Source of the DNA: an uncultured Clostridia bacterium
GTDB lineage: Bacteria; Bacillota_A; Clostridia; Oscillospirales; Acutalibacteraceae
Direction: 5' to 3'
Assembly (NCBI GenBank): GCA_944380625.1
Contig: CALWIE010000047.1
Span: 1 to 7,304, forward strand
DNA: 7,304 nt
This document shows positions 1 through 6,021 of the stretch, in pieces. The notes beneath the pieces were generated by a model. That model was not told the origin of the DNA, did no database searches, and was given only the letters and a program-made list of their open reading frames with translations. A program made the translations under genes and the position numbers. The stretch's first letter is position 1, and each line of letters begins with the position of its first letter.

Positions 1-44
1 TTTTTTATTCCGGCGCACGTGTACGGGGGCCTTGCTTCGATGCT

Positions 45-73
45 ATTCTACTACATTTCCAACAATATGTCAA
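45..73 (-). promoter_or_regulatory. Near-consensus sigma-A promoter firing leftwards
   Basis: Read on the minus strand, TTGACA (68-73) is followed after exactly 17 bases by TAGAAT (45-50). That is a perfect -35 and a 5/6 -10 at ideal spacing. Transcription would start near position 37 and leave the window. The roughly 37 transcribed bases that are visible contain no ATG and no clear ribosome binding site, so what is transcribed is unknown: a gene beyond the edge or an untranslated RNA. The promoter is divergent to that of the ATPase gene. Confidence 0.65.
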
Positions 74-87
74 TAGATAGGGGCGCA

Positions 88-110
88 TTTCGAGGTAATA
101 CCTATCGAAA
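88..110. promoter_or_regulatory. Dyad symmetry between divergent promoters, possible operator
   Basis: AGGTA-A-TACCT (93-103) is a perfect 5+1+5 palindrome. It is flanked by a second matching pair, TTTCG (88-92) and CGAAA (106-110), offset by two bases. An additional inverted pair, GATAGG (76-81) and CCTATC (101-106), overlaps it. The dyad lies between the two -35 boxes (68-73 and 124-129), where a dimeric regulator could act on both promoters. Operator function is inferred; no regulator gene is visible. Confidence 0.35.
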
Positions 111-123
111 TAATGGCTAAGTC

Positions 124-151
124 TTGACTTTGGCAGGAATAAGAGTATAAT
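124..151 (+). promoter_or_regulatory. Promoter of the AAA ATPase gene
   Basis: TTGACT (124-129) and a perfect TATAAT (146-151) are separated by 16 bases. The predicted transcription start is near 158, which gives a leader of only about 20 bases before the ATG at 177. The ATG at 150 lies inside the -10 box and would not be on this transcript, which helps decide the start of the following gene. Confidence 0.75.
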
Positions 152-176
152 GAGGTTTGGGAGAGGTGAAGCGCCT

Positions 177-1517
177 ATGTTTACCAAAATTCGGTTGAAG
201 AATTTTTATTCGTTTGAAGATGTAACGTTCGACCTATCTAAAGGACCGAAGGATTTTAAACACCTAGCGATTATCTATGGAGAGAATGGGTCGGGTAAAA
301 CGAACTTGATGTCTGGTCTTGGGGTGTTTATTGACCTTATGCGTACTATGGACGTTCGGGACATGATTGAGAAAATCCTTTATGAGCAGGAACACCCAAA
401 GGGCACGGATCATCCTTTGCCAAAACTATTGCCGCAAATGTTAGCACGAATGTTCCGTTCAAGTGAGAACCTGTTTAAAGAGTGCCGTATGGTTGGTAAC
501 GAGAACCCAGTTTACCTGGAATATGATTTTATGATTAACGAAAAACAAGGTTCATACATTGTGGAATTTGGTGCTGATGGAATTATTCACGAGCGCCTTG
601 AATATGTTCTGGAAAAGAGACGCGGAATTTATTTTGACTTGACTGATGGCAAAAAAGTGATTAACAAAGCTTTGTTTAAAAGTGATTCCCTAAAAAGAGA
701 TATTGATGAACAGGTTAAGCGTTTTTGGGGAAAGCACACTTTTTTGGCGATTTTTTTACATGAGACAAATGATAAGTCCAGACAATATATTCGTGAAGGT
801 GTATTAGAAAACTTTCTCCAGCTGGTGAACTCGTTTTTTAGGGTCTCTTGTTCAATTAATTCAAATCATAATCCCTATGCGCTGATAAGTGGCCCGACAA
901 AAGAAGGAATGCTGATTGATATAGAATCTGGGAACGTTAGAAGAACTGATGAAAAGAAAATTGATCGTACAGCTGAAATCCTAACTTATTTATTTAGATC
1001 TATAAATGGAGATAATCAAAGGCTATATTACAAGAAAGAATCTGGCGATTCTGATCATATTAATTATACACTTTACATACAAAAAAGAATCTCTGGTGTA
1101 GTTCGTGACTTGCCTTTTGAGTATGAATCTTACGGGAATCATCAAATTATCCGGATGTTGCCACTCCTTTTGCGGGCCTTAAAGGGTGAAACTGTAGTGA
1201 TGGACGAGTCTGATACCGGTATCCATGATTTGTTGTATGCCAAAATCATAAGTGAAGCAAAGCCATACTTAAAAGGGCAGCTCATTATCACGACGCACAA
1301 TACGTTGTTGCTGGAATTAGATAATATTAAGGAGGCAATTTACATAATTCAGGAAGATCAAAATGCGAACCGCTCCGTTGTTCCCGTAAGTAATGCCGGT
1401 GACCGGATTTATCAGCAAACCAGCCTTCGTAATAAATATTTGTGCGGTGCATATGGCGGTATTCCACAAATAGAAGCGATTGACTTTCCTACAGTGCTTC
1501 GAAATTTAGATAAATGA
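177..1517 (+). CDS. AAA family ATPase (AAA15/OLD-like, ABC-type ATP-binding fold)
   Basis: The predicted protein has 446 residues and should bind and hydrolyse ATP in the cytoplasm. Visible motifs are Walker A GENGSGKT (35-42, after the family-typical N-terminal KNFYSF), a signature-like ESYGNHQ (317-323), Walker B VVMDE with catalytic E344 followed by SDTGIHDLL, and a switch histidine in TTHN (H374). The layout, with a long helical insert between Walker A and the signature, is that of the AAA15/AAA21 ATPases related to OLD. Family members often work with a nuclease or an RloB-like partner in phage defence; none is seen here. The ATG at 177 is chosen because GAGAGGTG (161-168) sits 8 bases upstream and an upstream in-frame ATG at 150 overlaps the promoter. 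The gene is single, clearly AT-rich compared with everything to the right (AAA, TTT and ATT codons common), and ends just before a terminator and a tRNA. The ATPase fold is secure; the biological role is not known from sequence. Confidence 0.88.
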   Translation: MFTKIRLKNFYSFEDVTFDLSKGPKDFKHLAIIYGENGSGKTNLMSGLGVFIDLMRTMDVRDMIEKILYEQEHPKGTDHPLPKLLPQMLARMFRSSENLFKECRMVGNENPVYLEYDFMINEKQGSYIVEFGADGIIHERLEYVLEKRRGIYFDLTDGKKVINKALFKSDSLKRDIDEQVKRFWGKHTFLAIFLHETNDKSRQYIREGVLENFLQLVNSFFRVSCSINSNHNPYALISGPTKEGMLIDIESGNVRRTDEKKIDRTAEILTYLFRSINGDNQRLYYKKESGDSDHINYTLYIQKRISGVVRDLPFEYESYGNHQIIRMLPLLLRALKGETVVMDESDTGIHDLLYAKIISEAKPYLKGQLIITTHNTLLLELDNIKEAIYIIQEDQNANRSVVPVSNAGDRIYQQTSLRNKYLCGAYGGIPQIEAIDFPTVLRNLDK

Positions 1518-1534
1518 ATCGAAAAAAGTATGCA

Positions 1535-1580
1535 CCAAGAAAAAACAGGTTGACGTTACCGTCAGCCTGTTTTTTCTTGG
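1535..1580. terminator. Bidirectional intrinsic terminator (ATPase gene and tRNA-Ser)
   Basis: Arms of 21 bases (1535-1555 and 1560-1580) are complementary except for one position that forms a G-U wobble, around a TTAC loop. The core is CAGG(T/C)TGACG, flanked by an A-run on the left and TTTTTTCTT on the right, so a U-tract follows the GC core in both directions. It lies 17 bases after the ATPase stop. Its right edge, TGG (1578-1580), is the encoded CCA of the tRNA, so in the tRNA direction the stem begins at the CCA itself. Confidence 0.9.
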
Positions 1581-1671
1581 CGGAGATGAAGAGATTTGAA
1601 CTCTTGCGCCGGTTTGAAGCCGACCTACCGCATTTCGAGTGCGGACCCTTCAACCACTTGGGTACATCTCC
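1578..1671 (-). tRNA. tRNA-Ser, anticodon CGA
   Basis: On the minus strand the acceptor stem GGAGATG (from 1671-1665) pairs perfectly with CATCTCC (1588-1582). It is followed by discriminator G and an encoded CCA (1580-1578). The anticodon stem CCGCA/TGCGG (1644-1640 with 1632-1628) is perfect and closes the loop CTCGAAA, which gives anticodon CGA (1637-1635) for UCG codons. The T arm AAGAG-TTCAAAT-CTCTT is at 1605-1589. A long variable arm (about 1606-1627, GTCGG with CCGGC) is diagnostic of a class II tRNA such as serine. Total length is 94 bases with CCA. The terminator at 1535-1580 lies directly downstream. I see no convincing promoter directly upstream on the minus strand, only an AT-rich stretch at 1672-1735. 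Confidence 0.97.
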
Positions 1672-1790
1672 ATATAAAATTCCTGTGAAAGGAACTTTTT
1701 GCGAGTAATTTTTGTTTTCTGAAAATTCCTTAGAACAACCGTTAGAACCAGGGCCGCCTTAGAACCGCCCCAAACCCGGAAACCCGCGGT

Positions 1791-1829
1791 CTAGAGCCAT
1801 TTTTGGAAGCTCGAGTTCCCAAAATCTAG
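1791..1829. repeat. Imperfect palindrome / hairpin
   Basis: CTAGA (1791-1795) pairs with TCTAG (1825-1829). Inside, TTTTGGAA (1801-1808) pairs with TTCC-c-AAAA (1816-1824, one extra C) around the loop GCTCGAG. A five-base bulge (1796-1800) interrupts the left arm. The hairpin is AT-rich and has no U-tract on either strand, so it does not look like a terminator. Its function is unknown. Confidence 0.5.
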
Positions 1830-1876
1830 GAAAATTTCGAGTGTGTCCTCTTGCGGCCCCTTTGGCCCGTCTCTGC

Positions 1877-1912
1877 CCAAGGGCTTTTTGGCCCCTTGGC
1901 GCTGACAGCGCC
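1877..1912. repeat. Two adjacent GC-rich hairpins
   Basis: CCAAGGG (1877-1883) pairs with CCCTTGG (1893-1899). Sharing its last two bases, GGCGCT-GAC-AGCGCC (1898-1912) forms a second perfect 6-bp stem with a three-base loop. Only four T's follow a few bases later (GGCCGGTTTT), so terminator activity on the plus strand would be weak at best. The shared bases mean the two stems compete at their junction. Confidence 0.45.
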
Positions 1913-1989
1913 GGCCGGTTTTGGGAGGGGGTATGCGGTCTCTATTGTATGCTGGAACGGGGGAAAAGTCAAGGATTTTTCGGCAGCGG

Positions 1990-2019
1990 TTGACACACCC
2001 AGCCCTTTGAGGGTAAAAT
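1990..2019 (+). promoter_or_regulatory. Promoter of the solute-binding lipoprotein gene
   Basis: A perfect TTGACA (1990-1995) is followed after 18 bases by TAAAAT (2014-2019), a 5/6 match to the -10 consensus. Transcription would begin near 2026, giving an 80-base leader. A small perfect GCCGCC-GGA-GGCGGC hairpin (2057-2071) lies in this leader, with GAAGG (2043-2047) able to pair with CCTTC (2079-2083) outside it. The ribosome binding site AAAGAGG (2091-2097) follows, 9 bases before the ATG. No known riboswitch was recognised in the leader. Confidence 0.75.
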
Positions 2020-2106
2020 AGGGGGGAAATCCGATTACCCACGAAGGGCGCGCTGTGCCGCCGGAGGCGGCGGGCGGGCCTTCTGAAAGGAAAGAGGGTC
2101 TTACCT

Positions 2107-3474
2107 ATGAAAAGTAAATTTGGCGCCGCTGGGCGTGTTTTCGCTTTGTTCCTCAGCCTGCTGCTGGCAGCCTCCCTGTTTTGCGGCTGCTCCCAGGTGG
2201 ACGACCTGGTGTCCGGTGTGACAGCCTCCGGGGAGTACCCTGTGGAGGTCAACGGGACCACCATCTCCACCCGTCCCACCAAGGCGGTGGTGCTGTCCCC
2301 CAGCCTGGCGGACGTGCTGCTGGCCCTGGGGTATGAGACCCAGCTGGCAGGGGCCAGCGACCTGTGTACCCAGCCTGGCCTGGACGAGCTCCCCAAGGTC
2401 TCCTTGGAGGACGCCCAGGCGGTGATCGACCTGCAGCCGGATCTGGTGCTGCTGGACGGGGAGAGCAGCTACGCCCGGGGAGCCTTGGAGGAGGCCGGCT
2501 TGACGGTGCTCTCGGTGGAGCCCGCCACGGACCGCTCCGACTTTGAGCGGCTCTACTCCCAGGTGGGGGCGGCCTTCGCCGGGGACGGCGCCGGGTATGA
2601 CGCGGGCATTGCCGCCGCCCAGGACATCTTCATCACCCTGGACAGCATCAACCGGATCGTGCCCAAGGACACCATCACCACTGCCTGCTACCTGTACGAC
2701 CTGGAATCCAGCGCCGTCACAGGGGACATGTTCGGCAGCACCCTTATGAGCTACGCCGGGGTGACCAACGTGTTCGACAGCCTCAGCGGCGGGGTGTACG
2801 ATTTTTCCAGCCTGGAGCTGGCAAACCCCAATTTGATCTTCTGCGCCCCAGGCCTTAAGGAGCAGATCGAGGGCGACAGCCGGTTCTCCGACCTGCAGGC
2901 GGTGCGCCAGGGGAAAGTGGTAGAGCTGGACGAGAGCCTCATGGAGCGCCAGGGCCGCACGGTGGTGGAGACCGCCTATGAGATCAGCGCGGCCGCCTAT
3001 CCGGAGCTGCTGGAGGAGAGCACCTCCCAGGAGGATCCCACCGAGGAGATCGACTCCCAGGTGAGCTCCGCCCTGGAGCAGGAGCGGCAGCTGGCCCAGT
3101 ACGAGACCCTGGAGGAGGGCGACCAGGGGGACGAGGTGCTGGCCATCCAGGAGCGCCTGGAGGAGCTGGGCTACCTGACCGAGGCCTATGACGGCCACTA
3201 CGGCTCCACCACGGCGGGCTGTGTCAGCCGCTTCCAGTCGGCCAACGGGCTGGAGTCCACCGGGACAGCGGACCCCGCCACCCAGCTTGCCCTGTTTACC
3301 ACCGGGGCGTTGCGGGAGGACGGGACGCCCCTGCCCGAGGAGGAGTCTTCGGAATCCTCTTCCGACCCCAACGGGGAGGTGGGCTCTGCCAGCTCTGCCT
3401 CGGAGGAGGGGGGCGGGGACAGCTCCAGCGCCTCTGGGGAAGAGGGCTCCTCCGAGGGCTCTGAGGACGCGTGA
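2107..3474 (+). CDS. Solute-binding lipoprotein (TroA/BtuF-like) fused to a peptidoglycan-binding domain
   Basis: This 455-residue exported lipoprotein starts with a signal peptide (K2, K4, R10, then hydrophobic 11-25) ending at FCGC, so C28 is the likely lipidated cysteine (C26 is less suitable). Residues about 40-295 match the periplasmic binding protein 2 family of iron-siderophore, haem, cobalamin and metal receptors: VVLSPSLADVLLALG, GASDLCT, IDLQPDLVLLDGE, and near the end LQAVRQGKVVELDE. The ligand cannot be told. An acidic linker leads to a PG_binding_1-type repeat (about 335-397: GDEVLAIQERLEELGYL, YDGHYGSTT, RFQSANGL, STGTAD). A low-complexity Ser/Glu/Gly tail (about 400-455) follows. 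Stand-alone receptors of this family usually have about 300 residues, so the C-terminal third is an addition. No permease or ATPase gene adjoins it; it has its own promoter and terminator. It may bind a ligand while held at the cell wall. Confidence 0.88.
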   Translation: MKSKFGAAGRVFALFLSLLLAASLFCGCSQVDDLVSGVTASGEYPVEVNGTTISTRPTKAVVLSPSLADVLLALGYETQLAGASDLCTQPGLDELPKVSLEDAQAVIDLQPDLVLLDGESSYARGALEEAGLTVLSVEPATDRSDFERLYSQVGAAFAGDGAGYDAGIAAAQDIFITLDSINRIVPKDTITTACYLYDLESSAVTGDMFGSTLMSYAGVTNVFDSLSGGVYDFSSLELANPNLIFCAPGLKEQIEGDSRFSDLQAVRQGKVVELDESLMERQGRTVVETAYEISAAAYPELLEESTSQEDPTEEIDSQVSSALEQERQLAQYETLEEGDQGDEVLAIQERLEELGYLTEAYDGHYGSTTAGCVSRFQSANGLESTGTADPATQLALFTTGALREDGTPLPEEESSESSSDPNGEVGSASSASEEGGGDSSSASGEEGSSEGSEDA

Positions 3475-3493
3475 GTTTTTCAAGGGATCTCCC

Positions 3494-3525
3494 AAGGGAC
3501 GGCTGCCAGGCGGCCGTCCTTTTTT
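3494..3525 (+). terminator. Intrinsic terminator after the lipoprotein gene
   Basis: GGACGGC (3497-3503) and GCCGTCC (3513-3519) form a perfect 7-bp stem with a nine-base loop. Six T's follow directly (3520-3525), and AAG (3494-3496) can extend the stem into them. It begins 20 bases after the stop at 3474 and separates this gene from the promoter at 3561. Confidence 0.9.
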
Positions 3526-3560
3526 GCGCCCTTTCCCGGGGGAAAAGGGGGAAAACTGTC

Positions 3561-3590
3561 TTTACACTGGAAAAGGCGCCGTGCTATAAT
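3561..3590 (+). promoter_or_regulatory. Promoter of the MATE-DMT-nagB run
   Basis: TTTACA (3561-3566, 5/6) and a perfect TATAAT (3585-3590) are separated by 18 bases. The predicted start is near 3597, so the leader to the ATG at 3657 is about 60 bases. The leader holds no clear regulatory structure. The promoter lies downstream of the preceding terminator, which supports an independent transcription unit. Confidence 0.75.
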
Positions 3591-3656
3591 GAAAAAGGCC
3601 TCGCGGGGCGGGGCCCAATTTTTGCCCGGACGGCGGGCAGAAGGGGAAGAGAGACA

Positions 3657-5048
3657 ATGGCAGTTTTTACAAAAGACCGGTCCTTTTACAGGACGCTGAT
3701 CGCCCTGGCGATCCCCATTTCCCTGCAAAACCTGGTGACCTTTGCGGTGAACTTTGCCGACAACCTGATGATCGGCTCCCTGGGGGACGACGCCATTTCC
3801 GGGGTGTATGTGGGCGGGCAGCTCCAGTCGGTGCTGCAGATGTTCGTGGGCGGCATTGAGGGCGCCATTTTGATTTTGGCGGCCCAGTACTGGGGGAAGA
3901 AGGACACCCAGAGCATCCGCAAGGTGGTCTCCATCGGCGTGAAGTTCGCCGTGTGCGTGGGCGTGCTCATGAGCCTGGTGGCGGTGAGCTTCCCCGAATG
4001 GGTGATCCGAGCCTTCACCCAGGAGCCCGGGGTGATCCGGGAGGGGGCGGCCTATGTGCAGATTGTGGGCTTTACCTACTTGTTTTTCTCCGTGTCCCAG
4101 GTGATGATCGCCTCCATGCGCAGCGTGGAGACGGCCCGCATCGGCCTGTACATCTCCTGCATGGCCCTGGTGGTCAACGTGTGTTTGAACTATGTGTTCA
4201 TCTTCGGGCACCTGGGCTTTCCGGCCATGGGGGTGCGGGGCGCGGCCCTGGCCACGCTGATCTCCCGCATTCTGGAGATGAGCGTGGGCGTGTTCTACGT
4301 GTTCTTTGTGGACAAAAAACTGCGCTTTGGCCTGCGGGACCTGCTGCACACCGACCGGCAGCTGCTGCGGGACTTTGTGCGCTACGGCCTGCCGGTGATC
4401 GGCGGGCAGGTGGTGTGGTCCATCAACACCCTGGCGAACACCAAGATCCTGGGCTATTACAGCGCGGGGGTCATCGCTGCGGCCAGCATCACCGGCATGC
4501 TCCACAACCTGATCTACGTGTGGATGAACGGCCTCTCCTCCGCGGTGGGCATCATCACCGGCAAGACGGTGGGCGCGGGCCTTTACGACAAGATGAAGGA
4601 GTACTCTAAAACCGTCCAGGTGATCTTCCTGTTTGTGGGGCTCATCTCCGGGGCGGCGGTGTTTTTGGCCAGGGACGGGTTCATCTCCCTGTACAACGCC
4701 AGCCCCGAGGCCCAGGAGTTCTCCCGGCAGTTTATCAACGTGATCTCCATCACCATCATCGGCACCTGCTACCAGGCGGCCTGCCTGTTCGGCCTGGTGA
4801 AGTCCGGGGGGGACATCTCCTTTGTGTTTAAAAACGACACCATCTTCGTCTTCCTGGTGGTCATCCCCTCGTCGCTGATCGCCATGTGGCTGGGGGCGCC
4901 CCCCTGGGTGGTGTTCGCCTGCCTCAAGTGCGACCAGATCTTAAAGTGCTTTGTGGCCATTGTGAAGATCAACCGCTACAACTGGATGAAGAACCTGACC
5001 CGGGACACCTCTCCCGCGAAGGAGGAGGCCTTGTCCGATGGCCGGTGA
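3657..5048 (+). CDS. MATE family multidrug/metabolite efflux transporter
   Basis: This 463-residue polytopic membrane protein has about 12 hydrophobic segments in two homologous MatE halves (roughly residues 13-175 and 235-400). MATE proteins export cationic drugs or metabolites in exchange for Na+ or H+. Family features include the opening ALAIPISLQNL, then NFADNLMIGSLG, the NYVFIFG stretch (178-184) leading into GVRGAALAT, and the second-half start RYGLPVIGGQVVW. The start at 3657 is chosen because AAGGGGAAGAGAG (3641-3653) precedes it and homology begins at once. The same frame is open back to 3471, but that part spans the terminator and promoter and does not look like protein. The length is normal for the family. 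The end overlaps the next gene by 11 bases, so the two are probably translationally coupled. The substrate cannot be predicted. Confidence 0.93.
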   Translation: MAVFTKDRSFYRTLIALAIPISLQNLVTFAVNFADNLMIGSLGDDAISGVYVGGQLQSVLQMFVGGIEGAILILAAQYWGKKDTQSIRKVVSIGVKFAVCVGVLMSLVAVSFPEWVIRAFTQEPGVIREGAAYVQIVGFTYLFFSVSQVMIASMRSVETARIGLYISCMALVVNVCLNYVFIFGHLGFPAMGVRGAALATLISRILEMSVGVFYVFFVDKKLRFGLRDLLHTDRQLLRDFVRYGLPVIGGQVVWSINTLANTKILGYYSAGVIAAASITGMLHNLIYVWMNGLSSAVGIITGKTVGAGLYDKMKEYSKTVQVIFLFVGLISGAAVFLARDGFISLYNASPEAQEFSRQFINVISITIIGTCYQAACLFGLVKSGGDISFVFKNDTIFVFLVVIPSSLIAMWLGAPPWVVFACLKCDQILKCFVAIVKINRYNWMKNLTRDTSPAKEEALSDGR

Positions 5049-5985
5049 GAGATCCCAGCTCCGGGGGGGCCTTCTTCTGCTGCTCACCGCCCTGATCTGG
5101 GGCACGGCCTTTGTGGCCCAGAGCGTGGGCATGGACTACCTGGGCCCCTGCGCCTTTACGGCGGTGCGGAATTTCGTCGGCTGCGTGGCCCTGCTGCCGG
5201 TGCTGGCCTTTGCCGCCCGGCTGCGCCGGGGAGGCGGGGGAGAGGAGCGCCCCTCTGGAAGCCGGGCGTCCCTGTGGGGCTGGGGAGCCGCCTGCGGCCT
5301 GCTTTTGGGGACGGCCAGCCTTTTGCAGCAGGCGGGGCTGCAGACCGCCTCCCCGGGAAAAGCGGGCTTTCTGACGGCGCTGTACATCGTCATCGTGCCG
5401 GTGCTGGGGATTTTCCTGGGGCGCCGGCCGGGGCTTTTGGTGTGGGCCGGGGTGGTCCTGGCCCTGTTGGGGGCCTACCTACTCAGCGTGAAGGGCGGCG
5501 GGGGCATGGCCCTGGGGGACCTGCTGGTGATCGCCAGCGCGGTGGTGTCCTCCCTGCACATCCTGGTGATCGACTCCGCCCCCGGCGCCCTGGACGGCAT
5601 AAAGCTCTCCTGTGTGCAGTTCTTTGTGGCGGGGGCCCTCTCCCTGGTTTTGGCCCTTTTCTTGGAGCGCTTTACCCTTTCGGACATCCTTTCGGCCTGG
5701 GTGCCCCTGCTCTACACCGGGGCTGTCTCCAGCGGGGTGGGGTACACCCTGCAGATCTTAGGGCAGCGCAGCGTAAACCCCACGGCCGCCTCCCTGATCC
5801 TGAGCCTGGAGTCGGTGTTCGCCGCTCTGGCGGGGTGGGCCCTGCTGGGCCAGCCCCTCTCCCCCCGGGAGATCCTGGGCTGCGCTTTGGTGTTTGGGGC
5901 GGTGGTCCTGGCCCAGCTGCCCCAAAAAAAGGAAAGTGAGGCCTTTTTCCATCTGCCTCTGGACTTTTTGCCGCCTATGCGCTAA
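5038..5985 (+). CDS. EamA/DMT superfamily transporter
   Basis: This 315-residue integral membrane protein has two EamA halves and about ten hydrophobic segments. The first half opens with LLLLLTALIWGTAFVAQ, typical of the drug/metabolite transporter superfamily. It is followed by the conserved FTAVRNFVG and by LYIVIVPVLGIFLGRRP. The second half contains SLHILVID and ends in SLESVFAALAGWALLGQPLS, with the diagnostic glutamate of the family's last repeat. The ATG at 5038 is supported by AAGGAGGAGG (5019-5028) inside the end of the MATE gene. The overlap is 11 bases, so co-transcription and coupling are likely. A Gly/Arg-rich cytoplasmic loop (about residues 61-80) separates the second and third helices. 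Members export amino acids, drugs or nucleotide-related metabolites; the substrate here is unknown. Confidence 0.92.
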   Translation: MAGERSQLRGGLLLLLTALIWGTAFVAQSVGMDYLGPCAFTAVRNFVGCVALLPVLAFAARLRRGGGGEERPSGSRASLWGWGAACGLLLGTASLLQQAGLQTASPGKAGFLTALYIVIVPVLGIFLGRRPGLLVWAGVVLALLGAYLLSVKGGGGMALGDLLVIASAVVSSLHILVIDSAPGALDGIKLSCVQFFVAGALSLVLALFLERFTLSDILSAWVPLLYTGAVSSGVGYTLQILGQRSVNPTAASLILSLESVFAALAGWALLGQPLSPREILGCALVFGAVVLAQLPQKKESEAFFHLPLDFLPPMR

Positions 5986-5989
5986 GATG
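5960..5989 (+). promoter_or_regulatory. Possible weak internal promoter before nagB
   Basis: TGGACT (5960-5965, 4/6) and TAAGAT (5984-5989, 4/6) are spaced by 18 bases at the very end of the transporter gene. A start near 5996 would give nagB a short leader of its own. Both boxes are poor matches, so read-through from 3561 may be the only source of transcript. Confidence 0.2.
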
Positions 5990-6021
5990 GAGGTAGAAAC
6001 TGGGGAAAGGTTGTGGAAGCA

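Larger units (their letters stand above)
1672..1989. other. Non-coding stretch with repeats and hairpins
   Basis: There is no protein gene I can support here. From 1672 to about 1735 the DNA is AT-rich, presumably the tRNA promoter region, with a small TTCCT/AGGAA hairpin near 1680-1694. TTAGAAC then occurs three times (1730-1736, 1742-1748, 1759-1765) at uneven spacing. Base composition switches to GC-rich at about 1740. Three hairpin-forming segments follow at 1791-1829, 1877-1899 and 1898-1912, and then GTATGC twice (1931-1936, 1947-1952). No match to a known RNA family was recognised. The stretch ends at the promoter of the lipoprotein gene. Confidence 0.5.

Noticed and set aside
150..176. 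Upstream ATG for the ATPase gene
   Set aside because: This ATG is part of the TATAAT -10 box, so it precedes the predicted transcript. The ATG at 177 has a well-placed ribosome binding site, and KIRLKNFYSF is the usual family N-terminus.
5..187. Minus-strand 60-residue open frame at the left edge
   Set aside because: It overlaps the start of the ATPase gene. The leftward promoter (45-73) lies inside it and would start transcription downstream of its start codon. It shows no recognisable domain.
1514..1708. Plus-strand 64-residue open frame
   Set aside because: It runs antisense through the tRNA-Ser gene and its terminator. Such peptides are common tRNA-antisense artefacts.
1791..2396. Minus-strand 201-residue open frame
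   Set aside because: It covers the promoter, leader and start of the lipoprotein gene on the opposite strand. Its low-complexity composition is typical of GC-rich shadow frames.
2101..3495. Minus-strand 464-residue open frame opposite the lipoprotein gene
   Set aside because: It is slightly longer than the true gene but rich in Gly/Leu/His/Gln without any domain. The plus strand has a signal peptide, two recognised domains, a ribosome binding site and a terminator. Few stops are expected on the opposite strand of a GC-rich gene.
3471..3656. N-terminal extension of the MATE frame
   Set aside because: It would encode 62 residues across the terminator (3494-3525) and the promoter (3561-3590), without homology. 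The ribosome binding site and family N-terminus point to 3657.
3480..4505. Minus-strand 341-residue open frame opposite the MATE gene
   Set aside because: It is a His/Gln/Gly-rich translation with no hydrophobic pattern or domain, a shadow of the MATE gene.
5274..5939. Plus-strand 221-residue frame inside the DMT gene
   Set aside because: It is a Gly/Pro/Arg-rich alternative frame of a clear EamA transporter, without an independent ribosome binding site.
6013..6021. GTG start for nagB
   Set aside because: The Shine-Dalgarno-like GGGGAAAGG is only 2 bases away from it but 11 from the ATG at 6022, and NagB alignments begin at that methionine.
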